Assembly (NCBI GenBank): GCA_040388625.1
Contig: JAZKBK010000006.1
Location: forward strand, 172,702-236,701
Source: Gemmatimonadota bacterium
Lineage (GTDB): Bacteria > Gemmatimonadota > Gemmatimonadetes > Gemmatimonadales > Gemmatimonadaceae
Length of the DNA stretch: 64,000 bases
Reading direction: 5' to 3'
Shown here: one piece after another, positions 35,016 through 43,874 of the stretch
How the letters are laid out: each line of letters begins with the position of its first letter
Numbering within the stretch: the stretch's first letter is position 1
Translations under genes and position numbers: made by a program
Notes under the pieces: generated by a model
Database searches by the model: none
The model's input: the letters and a program-made list of their open reading frames with translations, nothing else
What the model was told of the DNA's origin: nothing

Positions 35016-35506
35016 TCGACCTCGGGCCGATGCCAGCTGGCCGCCGCATGCACGTTCTGGACGAGCTCGAGGTGCGCGCACCGTTGCGCCGTATCTTCGC
35101 TCTCGCGCGAGACGTGACTCGCTGGCCGGAACATCTTCCGCACTATCGCTTCGTCCGCTTCAACAAACAGGAGACGGACGGCGGCGGAGTGGTCGAGATG
35201 TCGGCCAACAGACAGTTCGGACTGCTCGATTGGCCAACCTGGTGGCGATCCGACATGCAGGTGATCGACAGCGCGCCGGCAGTCCGCTTTCGGCACGTTG
35301 CGGGTATTACGCGTGGAATGGACGTCGAGTGGAGCTTCGAGCCCACGCCGGCGGGGACGCACGTTCGCGTCCTGCATGTGTGGAATGGACCCGGGTGGCC
35401 GCTTGTTGGAGAGATTGCGGCTACGACGGTGATTGGACCAGTGTTCGTGCACGGCATCGCGTCGCGCACTCTTGCAGGGTTGGCACGCGTGGCGGAGGCC
35501 GAATGA
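35012..35506 (+). CDS. SRPBCC-superfamily protein (polyketide cyclase/dehydrase-like)
   Basis: 164 residues from GTG 35012, inside the methyltransferase stop (GTGA). The START/Bet v1-like fold is suggested by EVRAPLRRIFALARDVTRWPEHLPHYR at the start (split here by its core RWPEHLPHYR), the alternating strand pattern and GMDVEWSFEPTPAGTHVRV near the end. Members bind hydrophobic ligands; in polyketide clusters they act as cyclases or aromatases. Its position between a methyltransferase and a ketosynthase favours such a role. No catalytic residues can be assigned by eye. Confidence 0.8.
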   Translation: MIDLGPMPAGRRMHVLDELEVRAPLRRIFALARDVTRWPEHLPHYRFVRFNKQETDGGGVVEMSANRQFGLLDWPTWWRSDMQVIDSAPAVRFRHVAGITRGMDVEWSFEPTPAGTHVRVLHVWNGPGWPLVGEIAATTVIGPVFVHGIASRTLAGLARVAEAE

Positions 35507-36747
35507 TGGGCAGGCGAAGAGTAGTCATAACAGGGATCGGCGCGATAACACCAATAGGCTCCACGAAGGAGGGAATGTGGGATGGTGTGTTGCGTGAGCG
35601 ATCGGCAGTACGCTCGCTCACGCGATTCGATCCGTCCATCTTTCGCAGTCACAACGCTGCCGAGGTTCCGGACTTCGATCCAAACGATTTTATCGAGAGC
35701 AAGCGCGCTCGACGACTGGACAGGTTCGGTCAGTTTTCCGTGGCCGCGGCGAAGCAGGCGATCGAGGACTCGGAGATCGATCTGGCGACCGAGGACAGAG
35801 ACAGAGTCGGAGCCATGATGGGCACTGCGCTCGGCGGCGTCGGTTACGCGGAAGACCAGCTCAGCGTGTTTCTTCGTGAAGGATTGCGCGCGGTCGATGC
35901 AACACTCGCTCTCGCCGTGTTCGGCGGTGCGGCAAGCTGCAATATTGCGATCGAGCTGGGTGTGACGGGCCCGAACTCGACCAACGCGATGAGCTGCGCC
36001 TCCGGTGCGATGGCGATCGGCGAAGCGTTCCGCCAGATCCGCGACGGTTATGCCGACGTCATGATAGCAGGCGGAGCGGAGGCACCGCTGGCGCCGCTCT
36101 GCTTTGGCGCCTTCGCTCTCATACGTGCGATGTCCACCCGCAACGACGATCCCGAACACGCGTCGCGACCATTCGATCACGAACGTGATGGATTCGTGAT
36201 GGGCGAGGGAACGGCGGTGTTGATACTGGAGGAACACGATCGCGCAGTATCACGCGGCGCGCGAATCTACGCGGAAATCTGTGGCTATGGCACGACCAAC
36301 GACGCGCATCACATGACGGCACCTCTGCCGGACGGAACGCAGGCAGCGCGCGCGATGCGGATGGCGCTGAGCGACGCAGCGGTGTTGCCATCCGAGATCG
36401 GGTACATCAATGCGCATGGCAGCTCGACTCCGCTCAACGATCCAACCGAGACAGTCGCGATCAAGCAGGTCTTCGGCGATTCGGCCGCAACCGTGCAGGC
36501 TAGCGGAACGAAGGGATATTACGGCCATGCGTTGGGTGCGTCTGGAGCGATAGAGGCTGCGATCTGCGCCCTCGCCATCGACCGCGAATGGCTTCCGCCA
36601 ACCGTGAACCTTACCGAGCGCGATCCGGCGTGCGATCTTAACTACATCACGGGGACAGGGCATTCCGACCGGGTGGAGCACGTGCTCAGCAACTCGTTTG
36701 GATTCGGCGGTATCAATGCCGCGCTGGTCTTCCGCCGGGTAGTGTAG
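35503..36747 (+). CDS. Beta-ketoacyl-ACP synthase II-type ketosynthase (FabF-like)
   Basis: 414 residues, normal KAS II length. Full catalytic set with family spacing: Cys165 in NAMSCASGAMAIG, His305 in NAHGSSTPLND, Lys337 and His342 in GTKGYYGHALGASGA, and the closing NSFGFGGINAA. E. coli FabF spacing is C163/H303/K335/H340, so the active site is intact. It condenses malonyl-ACP with an acyl chain. The Cys context (SCAS instead of the common ACAT) suggests a specialised rather than housekeeping synthase. The ATG overlaps the SRPBCC stop. No ACP, ketoreductase or chain-length factor is adjacent, so it would need cellular partners. Confidence 0.9.
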   Translation: MMGRRRVVITGIGAITPIGSTKEGMWDGVLRERSAVRSLTRFDPSIFRSHNAAEVPDFDPNDFIESKRARRLDRFGQFSVAAAKQAIEDSEIDLATEDRDRVGAMMGTALGGVGYAEDQLSVFLREGLRAVDATLALAVFGGAASCNIAIELGVTGPNSTNAMSCASGAMAIGEAFRQIRDGYADVMIAGGAEAPLAPLCFGAFALIRAMSTRNDDPEHASRPFDHERDGFVMGEGTAVLILEEHDRAVSRGARIYAEICGYGTTNDAHHMTAPLPDGTQAARAMRMALSDAAVLPSEIGYINAHGSSTPLNDPTETVAIKQVFGDSAATVQASGTKGYYGHALGASGAIEAAICALAIDREWLPPTVNLTERDPACDLNYITGTGHSDRVEHVLSNSFGFGGINAALVFRRVV

Positions 36748-36757
36748 CGACGCGCAT

Positions 36758-36781
36758 CCGGGCGCCTCGCAAGGCGCCCGG
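36758..36781. terminator. Hairpin after the ketosynthase operon
   Basis: Perfect 9-base GC stem (CCGGGCGCC and complement) with a 6-base loop, 10 bases after the ketosynthase stop. The following sequence has only scattered T. It likely ends the six-gene operon before the aquaporin gene. Confidence 0.55.
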
Positions 36782-36808
36782 TCAACCTTGTTTCGGACGG
36801 GGTAACGC

Positions 36809-37513
36809 ATGCGTGATCCGCTACGCCATTTTGTTTCGGAGTTCATAGGTACGTTCGCACTGGTCTTCGTCGGCAGTGCCGCGATAATGGCTGCTGCGCA
36901 GGCGAACTCTCCGTATGCGTTGCTGCAGGTGGCGCTGGCGCACGGCCTGGTGTTGTCGATCTTCGTCACGGCGCTGATGCGGATCTCGGGCCACTTCAAT
37001 CCAGCGATCACACTGGGATTCGTGGCGGCGCGCCGCATCGACCCGATGATGGCTGGCATCTACATCGTGGCACAGCTACTCGGCGCGGCCGCGGCCGCGT
37101 ACATACTCAAAGGCACGTTCCCCGACGCAATCGTCGCGGCTACACGTGACGGCGGCCAGGCGATTTCACTGGATGTGACCGCGTCGCAGGCATGGATTCT
37201 TGAGGCGATCGCGACCTTCTTCCTGACATTTGCGGTATTCGCGACTGCGGTAGATCCGAAATCGCCGAAGGTTGGCGGATTCGCGATCGGACTGGTCGTG
37301 ACGGTGGACATTCTGGCCATCGGACCGCTGACAGGCGCGTCGATGAATCCGGCGCGGTCGTTCGGGCCGGCGCTCGCTTCAGGGATTTACGAAGGTCAGT
37401 TCATCTACTGGACGGCACCGATCGTCGGATCGATAATCGCGGCGCTTCTGTACGACACGCTGTTCATCAGGCGCGAGCGGGAACCGGTCGAGCACGGAGC
37501 TATCGAGACCTGA
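36809..37513 (+). CDS. MIP-family aquaporin/glycerol channel
   Basis: 234 residues with six hydrophobic helices and both half-helix motifs: HFNPAITLGF (first NPA) and GASMNPARSFGPAL (second NPA). Arg of the selectivity filter follows the second NPA. Length and the FGPAL ending are those of water-selective or AqpZ-like channels more than GlpF. It gives passive water or small-solute flow across the inner membrane. It sits 61 bases after the ketosynthase gene, separated by a hairpin, so it may have its own promoter. Confidence 0.93.
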   Translation: MRDPLRHFVSEFIGTFALVFVGSAAIMAAAQANSPYALLQVALAHGLVLSIFVTALMRISGHFNPAITLGFVAARRIDPMMAGIYIVAQLLGAAAAAYILKGTFPDAIVAATRDGGQAISLDVTASQAWILEAIATFFLTFAVFATAVDPKSPKVGGFAIGLVVTVDILAIGPLTGASMNPARSFGPALASGIYEGQFIYWTAPIVGSIIAALLYDTLFIRREREPVEHGAIET

Positions 37514-37573
37514 TGGCGGGGCCTGCGGACAGATTTGTGATGTCCGAAAGTGGCGACTCTCATCGCCGCCGTG

Positions 37574-37614
37574 ATCCCTCGTCACCCCCGCGCTTGCGGG
37601 GGGTGACGAGGGAT
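37574..37614. repeat. Large hairpin repeat between convergent genes
   Basis: An 18-base left arm and 19-base right arm (ATCCCTCGTCACCCCCGC and complement with one bulge) around a GCTT loop. The core CGTCACCCCCGCGC resembles the arm of the 57268-57369 element, so both may belong to one dispersed family. It lies between convergent aquaporin and YIP1 genes and may also terminate transcription. Confidence 0.7.
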
Positions 37615-37631
37615 ACGGCACTGATGACAGA

Positions 37632-38378
37632 CTACGAGGCCCTGAGCGCCTGGAGCAGCGCCGGAAGCGCGCCAATGACCCAGACGATGATCGCGGCAAT
37701 TGCCGCCTTCTGACGCGGAATTCGCGCCACGACGGACAGACCGATCGCGAGCAGCACGGTCACCCAGATCGTGAACAGGTCGATCCGGCTGAGAAGTCCG
37801 ACCAACACGGGCGACGCCGCGTCAGGATCCAGGAAACGCGCGGCACTCAGGCTCACGCGGTACTGGCCGTTGAGAGAAGCCGGGTCCATGACGAACGCCT
37901 GCACCACTCTGAGCAGTGAATCGAGGATGCGCGGGATGAACGCGTAGCAAGCGATCATGCATGCAGCACCTACGCTTTCCTTGGCATCCACGAACTTGCC
38001 CACGATCCACAGGATGACGCCCACGAGCAGTGGCATGATGATGGCGCCGACGCCAACCAGAACGGGAGTCAGCTTCTCCGCGAAGGCGCGCGAAGTCTGG
38101 ATCTGAGCATCTGTCAGCTGCGGGTTCTTTTTGGCCGCGGCCGCCATCCCGCGCGTGAACTCGGAGTCGAATATCGGTTGCAGGGCGGAGTGGCCAGCAA
38201 CCACTATGGCGACGGACAGGACTACGAAGACCGCCAAGGGGGCGAAAAAACCCGAGTCGCGCCGTCGCGCGAACACTTCGCTCGGCGACACGAAGATATC
38301 GATGAAGTCTTCCCACAGGCTCGCCGGCTTTGCGGACGTTGGCGGCGCGGACGTGCTGAGTTCGTCTGGGGCAGTCAT
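37632..38378 (-). CDS. YIP1-family membrane protein
   Basis: 248 residues from ATG 38378. A short Ser/Pro-rich N-terminus and WEDFIDIFVSPSEVFARR, the conserved entry of bacterial Yip1 proteins, are followed by five hydrophobic segments (for example FFAPLAVFVVLSVAIVVAG and IIMPLLVGVILWIVGKFV). The role of bacterial members is unknown; they are integral membrane proteins. Another start, 24 bases upstream, is possible. It is convergent with the aquaporin gene. Confidence 0.82.
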   Translation of the reverse strand: MTAPDELSTSAPPTSAKPASLWEDFIDIFVSPSEVFARRRDSGFFAPLAVFVVLSVAIVVAGHSALQPIFDSEFTRGMAAAAKKNPQLTDAQIQTSRAFAEKLTPVLVGVGAIIMPLLVGVILWIVGKFVDAKESVGAACMIACYAFIPRILDSLLRVVQAFVMDPASLNGQYRVSLSAARFLDPDAASPVLVGLLSRIDLFTIWVTVLLAIGLSVVARIPRQKAAIAAIIVWVIGALPALLQALRAS

Positions 38379-38499
38379 GATCCATGGGGTTGAGGTCCGC
38401 ACTACAGTGCACTAATGGCGGCGGGCACGCCAGGGGTGGACTTTTTGGCGGGCCACCTGCAAGATGTGACCGTGAGCCGCTCCAGTGGGTTAACCTAGC

Positions 38500-39279
38500 A
38501 TGGTGATTTCCGACGCTGCGGTCGTCAGCCGCATTCGCGATGGGGAGAGCGATGCCTTCGCGCTTCTCTTCGAGCGGTACCATGAACGTTGCGCCCGACT
38601 GGCGATGCGGCTGCTAGGCGACCCGGACGATGCCGCCGACGCGGTGCAGGACGCGTTCATCCGCGCCTATCTGTCACTTGACAGCTATCAGGAGCGTGAC
38701 CGCTTCAGCTCGTGGCTGCTCTGCATCGTCGCTAACAGATGCCGGTCGGCGAGCGATGCTGCGCGGCGTCGCGCAAACGTCGCAAGCGAATGGATGCGGG
38801 CTCATTCCGACGGTGGCCACGCGGCGGTGCTCCCACGCGAAGAAGACCATGCTCTGGCGCAACGATTGAGCGAGGCGCTGGAATCCCTGCCCGACGCCAC
38901 GCGCTCCGTCGTGCTCAGCAAGTACGGCGAAGATCGAAGCTACGAAGAAATCTCCGCCGACACAGGCGTTGCGGTTTCGGCGCTCAAGATGCGCGTCGCA
39001 CGTGGCTCGGCGCAGCTCCGGCGCACACTGGTCGGCGCGGGAATCACGCTCGCGACCGTTGCACTGATCTTCGTGACTCATACGCGAGACAACAGAAAGC
39101 CGAGGACCGCGACGGTCGTTGCGTGTGACACTCTGCGCGCGATAATGCACGACACGCTCGGTGCTTCGACGCGTGATTCGATACTGCCGCCGGGACGTTG
39201 CGGCGAGGATACACGTGCGCCGGCTCAGGAGCAGCGACTCCGCGACGTTCACGACCCACACCCAGGAACGGACTTCTGA
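38500..39279 (+). CDS. ECF-type RNA polymerase sigma factor with C-terminal membrane helix
   Basis: 259 residues. Sigma-70 region 2 (about 20-90: LLGDPDDAADAVQDAFIRAY, RFSSWLLCIVANRC) and region 4 (about 125-178: SLPDATRSVVLSKYGEDRSYEEIS and a helix-turn-helix) are clear. Ordinary ECF factors end here; this one continues with a hydrophobic segment LVGAGITLATVALIFVTH (about 177-195) and a 64-residue hydrophilic tail with two Cys and many charges. A membrane-tethered sigma factor is implied, perhaps self-restrained or released by proteolysis; no separate anti-sigma gene is adjacent. The stop overlaps the start of the DUF2723 gene (TGATG), so both are made together. Confidence 0.88.
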   Translation: MVISDAAVVSRIRDGESDAFALLFERYHERCARLAMRLLGDPDDAADAVQDAFIRAYLSLDSYQERDRFSSWLLCIVANRCRSASDAARRRANVASEWMRAHSDGGHAAVLPREEDHALAQRLSEALESLPDATRSVVLSKYGEDRSYEEISADTGVAVSALKMRVARGSAQLRRTLVGAGITLATVALIFVTHTRDNRKPRTATVVACDTLRAIMHDTLGASTRDSILPPGRCGEDTRAPAQEQRLRDVHDPHPGTDF

Positions 39280-41396
39280 TGACGCGAGATGTCAGAACGG
39301 GGGAGGCCCAGACTCCCCCGTACGCCTGGGGCGCGCTCGCCTCACTGTGTGTATTCGGGTTGTACCTCATCACGCTGTCACCGACGACGGCGATGTGGGA
39401 CACGAGCGAGTACATAGCGGCCGCAAAGGTACTCGGACTGCCCCACCCACCCGGCAATCCGTTGTTCGTGATGATCGCGCACGCATTTGGACTGATACCG
39501 ATACCGGTGTCCTACGCGGCGAGGATCAACATCCTCGCCGCTCTCTGCAGCGCGATCGCGGCCGGCTCCTGGTTCGTTCTCATCGACTCGGTGCTGGCGC
39601 GTGGTGGAGTCGCGGTACTGCGCCGTCGAATCTGCGCTGCAGCTGGCGTGGTCGTTGGCGCGAGCGCGTTTACCGTCTGGAATCAATCGGTCGTGAACGA
39701 GAAAGTGTACACGATCTCGCTCGCGCTGTTCGCGATCATCACACTGTTGATGCTCAGCTGGCTCGATGGAGACGGAAGGGCCAGGAACGATGCCAAGCTG
39801 GTTGCGATATCGTTTCTACTGGGTGCGGGCTACGCTGTGCATCCGGCCGGATTGCTCCCCGGACTCGCGGTGATAGTGACGGTCGCAAGCCAGCGATGGA
39901 GGAAATTCCTGCAGCCGCGTCTCGTGCTTGCAGTGTTCGGCGCGTTTGCGTTGGGACTGACGCCGTTCATCTTCGAGCCAATTCGCGCTGCGCAGGCGCC
40001 CGCGATGAACGAAGGCGCACCGACCGGTTGCACGACGAGACTCGAATGGTCCTGCACGTTCAGCGCGAAGACGTACACCAGGCTTTCCGACAACATCAAT
40101 CGCACTCAATACGGCAAGCCGTCGGTGACGGATCGCCAGATCTCGTTCGGCTCGCAGCTGGGAATGTGGTGGCTGTACTTCAAGTGGCAGTGGCTGAGAG
40201 ATCCGCACGGATCTGCACCGCTCACGCAGATGCTCCTGGCGCTCCTCATGTTCGGGCTCGGCATCTATGGAGCCACCGTGCACTGGCGATGGGATCGCGC
40301 CTCGTGCATCTACTGGGCGACCTTCATGTTCACACTGACGGTTCTGCTCGTCTATTACATGAACTTCAAGTACGGATACTCCCAGGCGCCGGGACTGGGT
40401 GATAGCGTGCCGCGCGAAGTACGCGATCGCGATTACTTCTACCTCTGGAGCTTCAGTGCGTGGGGCGTCTGGGTGGCGGTAGGGATTGCCGCGATCTGGC
40501 AGCGAGCGCGCACTGGCGGAGCATTGTTGGCGCTGGCGGCAATCCCGCTGATCGGAAACTGGAGCGCGGCATCGCGCCGGAACGATACGGTAGCGCGCGA
40601 TTGGGCCGTCGACATTCTCAACTCGGTCGAGCCGTACGGTGTGATCGTGACTGGCGGCGACAACGACACGTTTCCGCTCTGGTATGCACAGTACGTCGAA
40701 GGTGTGCGGCCAGACGTCACGGTAATCATCGACCAGTACCTCCAGATGGATTGGTTCGTCGAGCAATTACTGCGCGCGCCAATTCACAAGTACGATGCCG
40801 CCGCTGGCCCGGCGATGTATCGAACCGGCCACTGGCCAGTTCCAACCCATGCTGTATTTCGCATGACGGCGGCGCAGGCTGATTCCGTTCCCGACATCAT
40901 GGAGCTGCGCGAGCCTCAGTTGCTGAAGAGTGGAGCAATCGAGGGACGCATTGCAGCGGGCTACCTGGAGCGCAAGGACGTCTTCATCCTGCGTCTAATT
41001 ACGGACGCACTCCCCGAGCGGCCGGTGTATTTCACGATGGGCTCGCCATACCCGAAGCAGTTTGGTCTGCAGCGCTACATAATCGGCGAGGGACTCGTTC
41101 AGAAGTTGATGCCAACTCCGGTGTCGGATTCTGCCGGACCAACACTGGACACGCGCGGGACCGATGCACTATGGCGCATCTATCGTGGACCTGCGGCAAT
41201 AGTGCGTCGCGGCGACTGGATAGACAGACCGTCGTTGCCAACGCCTGTCGATTATACGCTTGTCGGGCTCAATCTCAGCGATGCGCTGGAGCACCAGGGC
41301 GATAGCGCGCGTGCACGCGCGGTGCGCAATGATGCGATCGCGGTGATAAAAGCGGCGCGGATGGAAGACATCTTCGGGATGACGAAGATGCCCTAG
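39279..41396 (+). CDS. DUF2723 membrane protein, protein O-mannosyltransferase-like (TMEM260 family)
   Basis: 705 residues from ATG 39279. N-terminal half has about ten hydrophobic segments. The signature MWDTSEYIAAAKVLGLPHPPGNPLF matches the DUF2723 entry motif (acidic residue, then HPPG-P-LF) in pieces such as LPHPPGNPLF. The C-terminal half is soluble with GVIVTGGDNDTFPLWYAQ. Eukaryotic TMEM260 of this family O-mannosylates plexin-type domains; bacterial members are presumed GT-C glycosyltransferases using lipid-linked mannose in the periplasm. It is coupled to the sigma factor gene. Its stop interlocks with that of the convergent pyrophosphatase gene in the palindrome CCCTAGGG. Confidence 0.87.
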   Translation: MTRDVRTGEAQTPPYAWGALASLCVFGLYLITLSPTTAMWDTSEYIAAAKVLGLPHPPGNPLFVMIAHAFGLIPIPVSYAARINILAALCSAIAAGSWFVLIDSVLARGGVAVLRRRICAAAGVVVGASAFTVWNQSVVNEKVYTISLALFAIITLLMLSWLDGDGRARNDAKLVAISFLLGAGYAVHPAGLLPGLAVIVTVASQRWRKFLQPRLVLAVFGAFALGLTPFIFEPIRAAQAPAMNEGAPTGCTTRLEWSCTFSAKTYTRLSDNINRTQYGKPSVTDRQISFGSQLGMWWLYFKWQWLRDPHGSAPLTQMLLALLMFGLGIYGATVHWRWDRASCIYWATFMFTLTVLLVYYMNFKYGYSQAPGLGDSVPREVRDRDYFYLWSFSAWGVWVAVGIAAIWQRARTGGALLALAAIPLIGNWSAASRRNDTVARDWAVDILNSVEPYGVIVTGGDNDTFPLWYAQYVEGVRPDVTVIIDQYLQMDWFVEQLLRAPIHKYDAAAGPAMYRTGHWPVPTHAVFRMTAAQADSVPDIMELREPQLLKSGAIEGRIAAGYLERKDVFILRLITDALPERPVYFTMGSPYPKQFGLQRYIIGEGLVQKLMPTPVSDSAGPTLDTRGTDALWRIYRGPAAIVRRGDWIDRPSLPTPVDYTLVGLNLSDALEHQGDSARARAVRNDAIAVIKAARMEDIFGMTKMP

Positions 41397-41935
41397 GGTC
41401 CGACGTGCATGTACTTTGCGTCATACCGCGCGATGGAATCGACGATCACCTGCTTTGCCGACTCGCTTCCCTCCCATCCCTTGATCTCGACGCGACGGCC
41501 TTCGAGATCCTTGTAGATGAGAAAGAAATGCTCGATCTCCTTCAGATACGCCTGAGGGAAGCGCGCGATGTCGTAGTACTCCTCGTAACGGGGGTCATGC
41601 CACGGCACGGCAAATATCTTGTCATCCGGCTCGCCGCGATCCAGCATCTTCAGAACGCCGATTGGCCGGACATCGATGAGGCATCCCGTAAAGGTCGGCT
41701 GATCGACCTGAACGAGAACGTCCAGCGGATCGCCATCCTCGTGAAGCGTTCGCGGGATCAGACCGTATTCACCGGGATAGGAAACCGCCGAGTACAGGAC
41801 GCGATCGAGACGGAAGAGTCCGGTGTCCTTGTCGAGCTCGTACTTGTTGCGGCTGCCAGTGGGGATTTCTACGACCGCGGTGACCTGCACGGGAGGATTG
41901 CTTCCGGGCGGGAGATCGTGCCATGAATGAATCAT
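41393..41935 (-). CDS. ppa: Soluble inorganic pyrophosphatase (family I)
   Basis: 180 residues from ATG 41935, the usual bacterial length. Metal and substrate motifs are visible: EIPTGSRNKYELDKDTG, YPGEYGLIPRTLHEDGDPLDVLV (the ED-DPLD signature within DGDPLDVLV) and DDKIFAVPW. It hydrolyses pyrophosphate to drive biosynthetic reactions in the cytoplasm. The frame is open to 42013, but the added residues are not family-like. It is convergent with the DUF2723 gene and overlaps it by 4 bases. Confidence 0.95.
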   Translation of the reverse strand: MIHSWHDLPPGSNPPVQVTAVVEIPTGSRNKYELDKDTGLFRLDRVLYSAVSYPGEYGLIPRTLHEDGDPLDVLVQVDQPTFTGCLIDVRPIGVLKMLDRGEPDDKIFAVPWHDPRYEEYYDIARFPQAYLKEIEHFFLIYKDLEGRRVEIKGWEGSESAKQVIVDSIARYDAKYMHVGP

Positions 41936-42119
41936 GGTCCAAAGATAACATGCAGCTGGCAGCCTTCGGCCGCATGCGCTGGACAAAAGCCCAACTCGGC
42001 GACCAATTCTCATCTCGCTGCTACTTCAGTTCGTGTACGACGCTGACGTCTAAGCTTATGAACTTCTTCTTCCAGCGGCGGAATTCCGCCACATGAAGGC
42101 GAGAGTTACTCGGCAACGA

Positions 42120-42842
42120 CTACTGAATTTCGATGTCTACGGACGCGTAACCTAAGAACACGCCGTTTGATAATACATCCCCCCGAATCGTGTGAGGCCC
42201 GGGATATTGCGCAGTCATGTGCCAGGCGGTACTCGTGGTTGTCCCAAGTGACTGGCCATCCTCGAAGAATTCGTACTGTGTACCAAGGGCGCCGCCCATC
42301 ACCTTGAATGTCATTGGGTCGCCCTCACTGTAGACGTCCTGACTCCCCATCGCGTACTGTTGCACTTGGAATGGCAGTGCGACATGGGCTGTTCCCTGCA
42401 AGCCATCGCCAGCAGTGACCAAATTGTACCCGTCGTCGTGGTTACTCGGATCGTTTTGGAATGTCACGCCCGTTGATCCAGCAATATATCCACCGGAGAC
42501 GTACGCTATGGCTTGATTGCCATCGGGTCCAAACTCCCCCAACGCTTCAGAGAGGAAATCGCCGTTCTTATTGTAAAAGTCCACCGGAAACTCCGCTTCT
42601 ACATCTATCGGAGCATTCACCGTTGCTTGGTAAGGCGTCCACTGACCGCCTGACGAAGGGACGCCGACCGGACAGGTCCTCGGCACGGAGACCCGGATGC
42701 CGAAGCCCTCACCCTGCCAAATCGCATCGCTATCAACCTGACATTCGGATGTAGTGTCGACTCCTTCGGTGCACAGCATGGCTGACAGAACGACGACGGT
42801 CAGGGACATTGTCAGCGCGATTCTTATCGGTTGTAGGCGCAT
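42120..42842 (-). CDS. Exported hypothetical protein
   Basis: 240 residues. N-terminal signal peptide-like segment (basic MRLQPIR, hydrophobic LTMSLTVVVLSAMLC). The mature part is rich in Gly, Thr, Asp and aromatic residues in a beta-type pattern (for example GSTGVTFQNDPSNHDDGY). Four Cys (one at the end of the signal region, two near 34 and 57) are present. I do not recognise the family. It starts 1 base after the stop of the lipoprotein gene, so they are an operon. The region has lower GC than the window. Confidence 0.65.
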   Translation of the reverse strand: MRLQPIRIALTMSLTVVVLSAMLCTEGVDTTSECQVDSDAIWQGEGFGIRVSVPRTCPVGVPSSGGQWTPYQATVNAPIDVEAEFPVDFYNKNGDFLSEALGEFGPDGNQAIAYVSGGYIAGSTGVTFQNDPSNHDDGYNLVTAGDGLQGTAHVALPFQVQQYAMGSQDVYSEGDPMTFKVMGGALGTQYEFFEDGQSLGTTTSTAWHMTAQYPGPHTIRGDVLSNGVFLGYASVDIEIQ

Positions 42843-42843
42843 G

Positions 42844-43860
42844 TTAGTGACCCGTTGATGATGATAGTATCCCCACCACGGATTCGAACACTACGGGGGT
42901 TCCTGGAGTGACTGTTGCGTTCGCAGAGTAGGTCGTGCGCGGAGGCGCCTTTGGCCCACGCCACCGCATCGGCGGTGGGGATAGCCACGCAACTTTAACG
43001 GACGTCGGCTGATTTGGCGCGGCATGGGCAAGTACGGTATCGCCAGCAAGACGCCTCGCAGCGTACACGTCGATCGCGCTTACAATTCCGCGTCCTGTAC
43101 GAACGGACGCGGCAGAATCGAGACGTAGATGCCATCGCGCGAGTTGCGGACTTGAACGGCCTGAAATTACAAGCTCTGGAGTAGCAGCAACTCGTCTCCC
43201 CGTCTGCGTGAACTCTGCCGCAACGGCGTCTTCCGGCGGCAACGGAAGACCAGCGGAGCCTGCCGGGATCCCAACCCACTTGAACTCCTCGCCACTGAAT
43301 TGAGGGAAATGCAGAGTGCCTCCAGCCAGGCTTATGTCTGTAGCATACGCCGAGACAGCGAGCGATATAGCGGGGCCTGAGCCGTCACATAGAGTCACTA
43401 ACCAATACGGCCCAAATGAGCGCTGCACCGCATCTGGAATTGAGGTCGGTAGCGGTTGAAACGGCGATCGCGCAAAGAACGTCCTCCCGCACACTAATAA
43501 CGCTGGAAAGTTTATGCGTGTGCCATGCTGTCGTTCCAAGCTTGGACGCGCCATCGCGGCAAATACCCGCGCCCAGACCTGAGCTAGACTGTCAGCCCGG
43601 CTTGCATTGATCTGGGTTTGTTGCGTTGGGATCGGGCCAGCTACTTCGATCTCACCCGTCGAACTAACACGTGCACTTCCCGTAACCATGGCTCCAAGTT
43701 GGCTCACCGCCGTGGGCGCCACAGTCGCAGCCGGTGGAACTTGCTGATCGCTACATCCCGATAGGCCGCCTGCAACGCAAGCAATTAGTCCAACTGTGGC
43801 CACAAAATCTCGCGATTTGGCCGGCCTGAGCAGGGGTCCCGGCGAACGCTCGAACGTCAT
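42844..43860 (-). CDS. Hypothetical lipoprotein
   Basis: 338 residues from ATG 43860, chosen because AAGGAGGAG lies 4 bases before it, the best ribosome site seen in the window. An N-terminal region with hydrophobic VATVGLIACVAGGLSGC gives a lipobox with Cys36. The mature protein is Ala/Pro/Ser-rich without recognisable motifs; it may bind something at the cell surface. Lower GC and AT-richer codons than neighbours suggest acquisition from elsewhere, together with the following gene. Function unknown. Confidence 0.72.
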   Translation of the reverse strand: MTFERSPGPLLRPAKSRDFVATVGLIACVAGGLSGCSDQQVPPAATVAPTAVSQLGAMVTGSARVSSTGEIEVAGPIPTQQTQINASRADSLAQVWARVFAAMARPSLERQHGTRINFPALLVCGRTFFARSPFQPLPTSIPDAVQRSFGPYWLVTLCDGSGPAISLAVSAYATDISLAGGTLHFPQFSGEEFKWVGIPAGSAGLPLPPEDAVAAEFTQTGRRVAATPELVISGRSSPQLARWHLRLDSAASVRTGRGIVSAIDVYAARRLAGDTVLAHAAPNQPTSVKVAWLSPPPMRWRGPKAPPRTTYSANATVTPGTPVVFESVVGILSSSTGH

Positions 43861-43874
43861 ACGACTCCTCCTTT

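Noticed and set aside
35143-36237. 364-residue minus-strand frame
   Set aside because: Antisense to the SRPBCC and ketosynthase genes.
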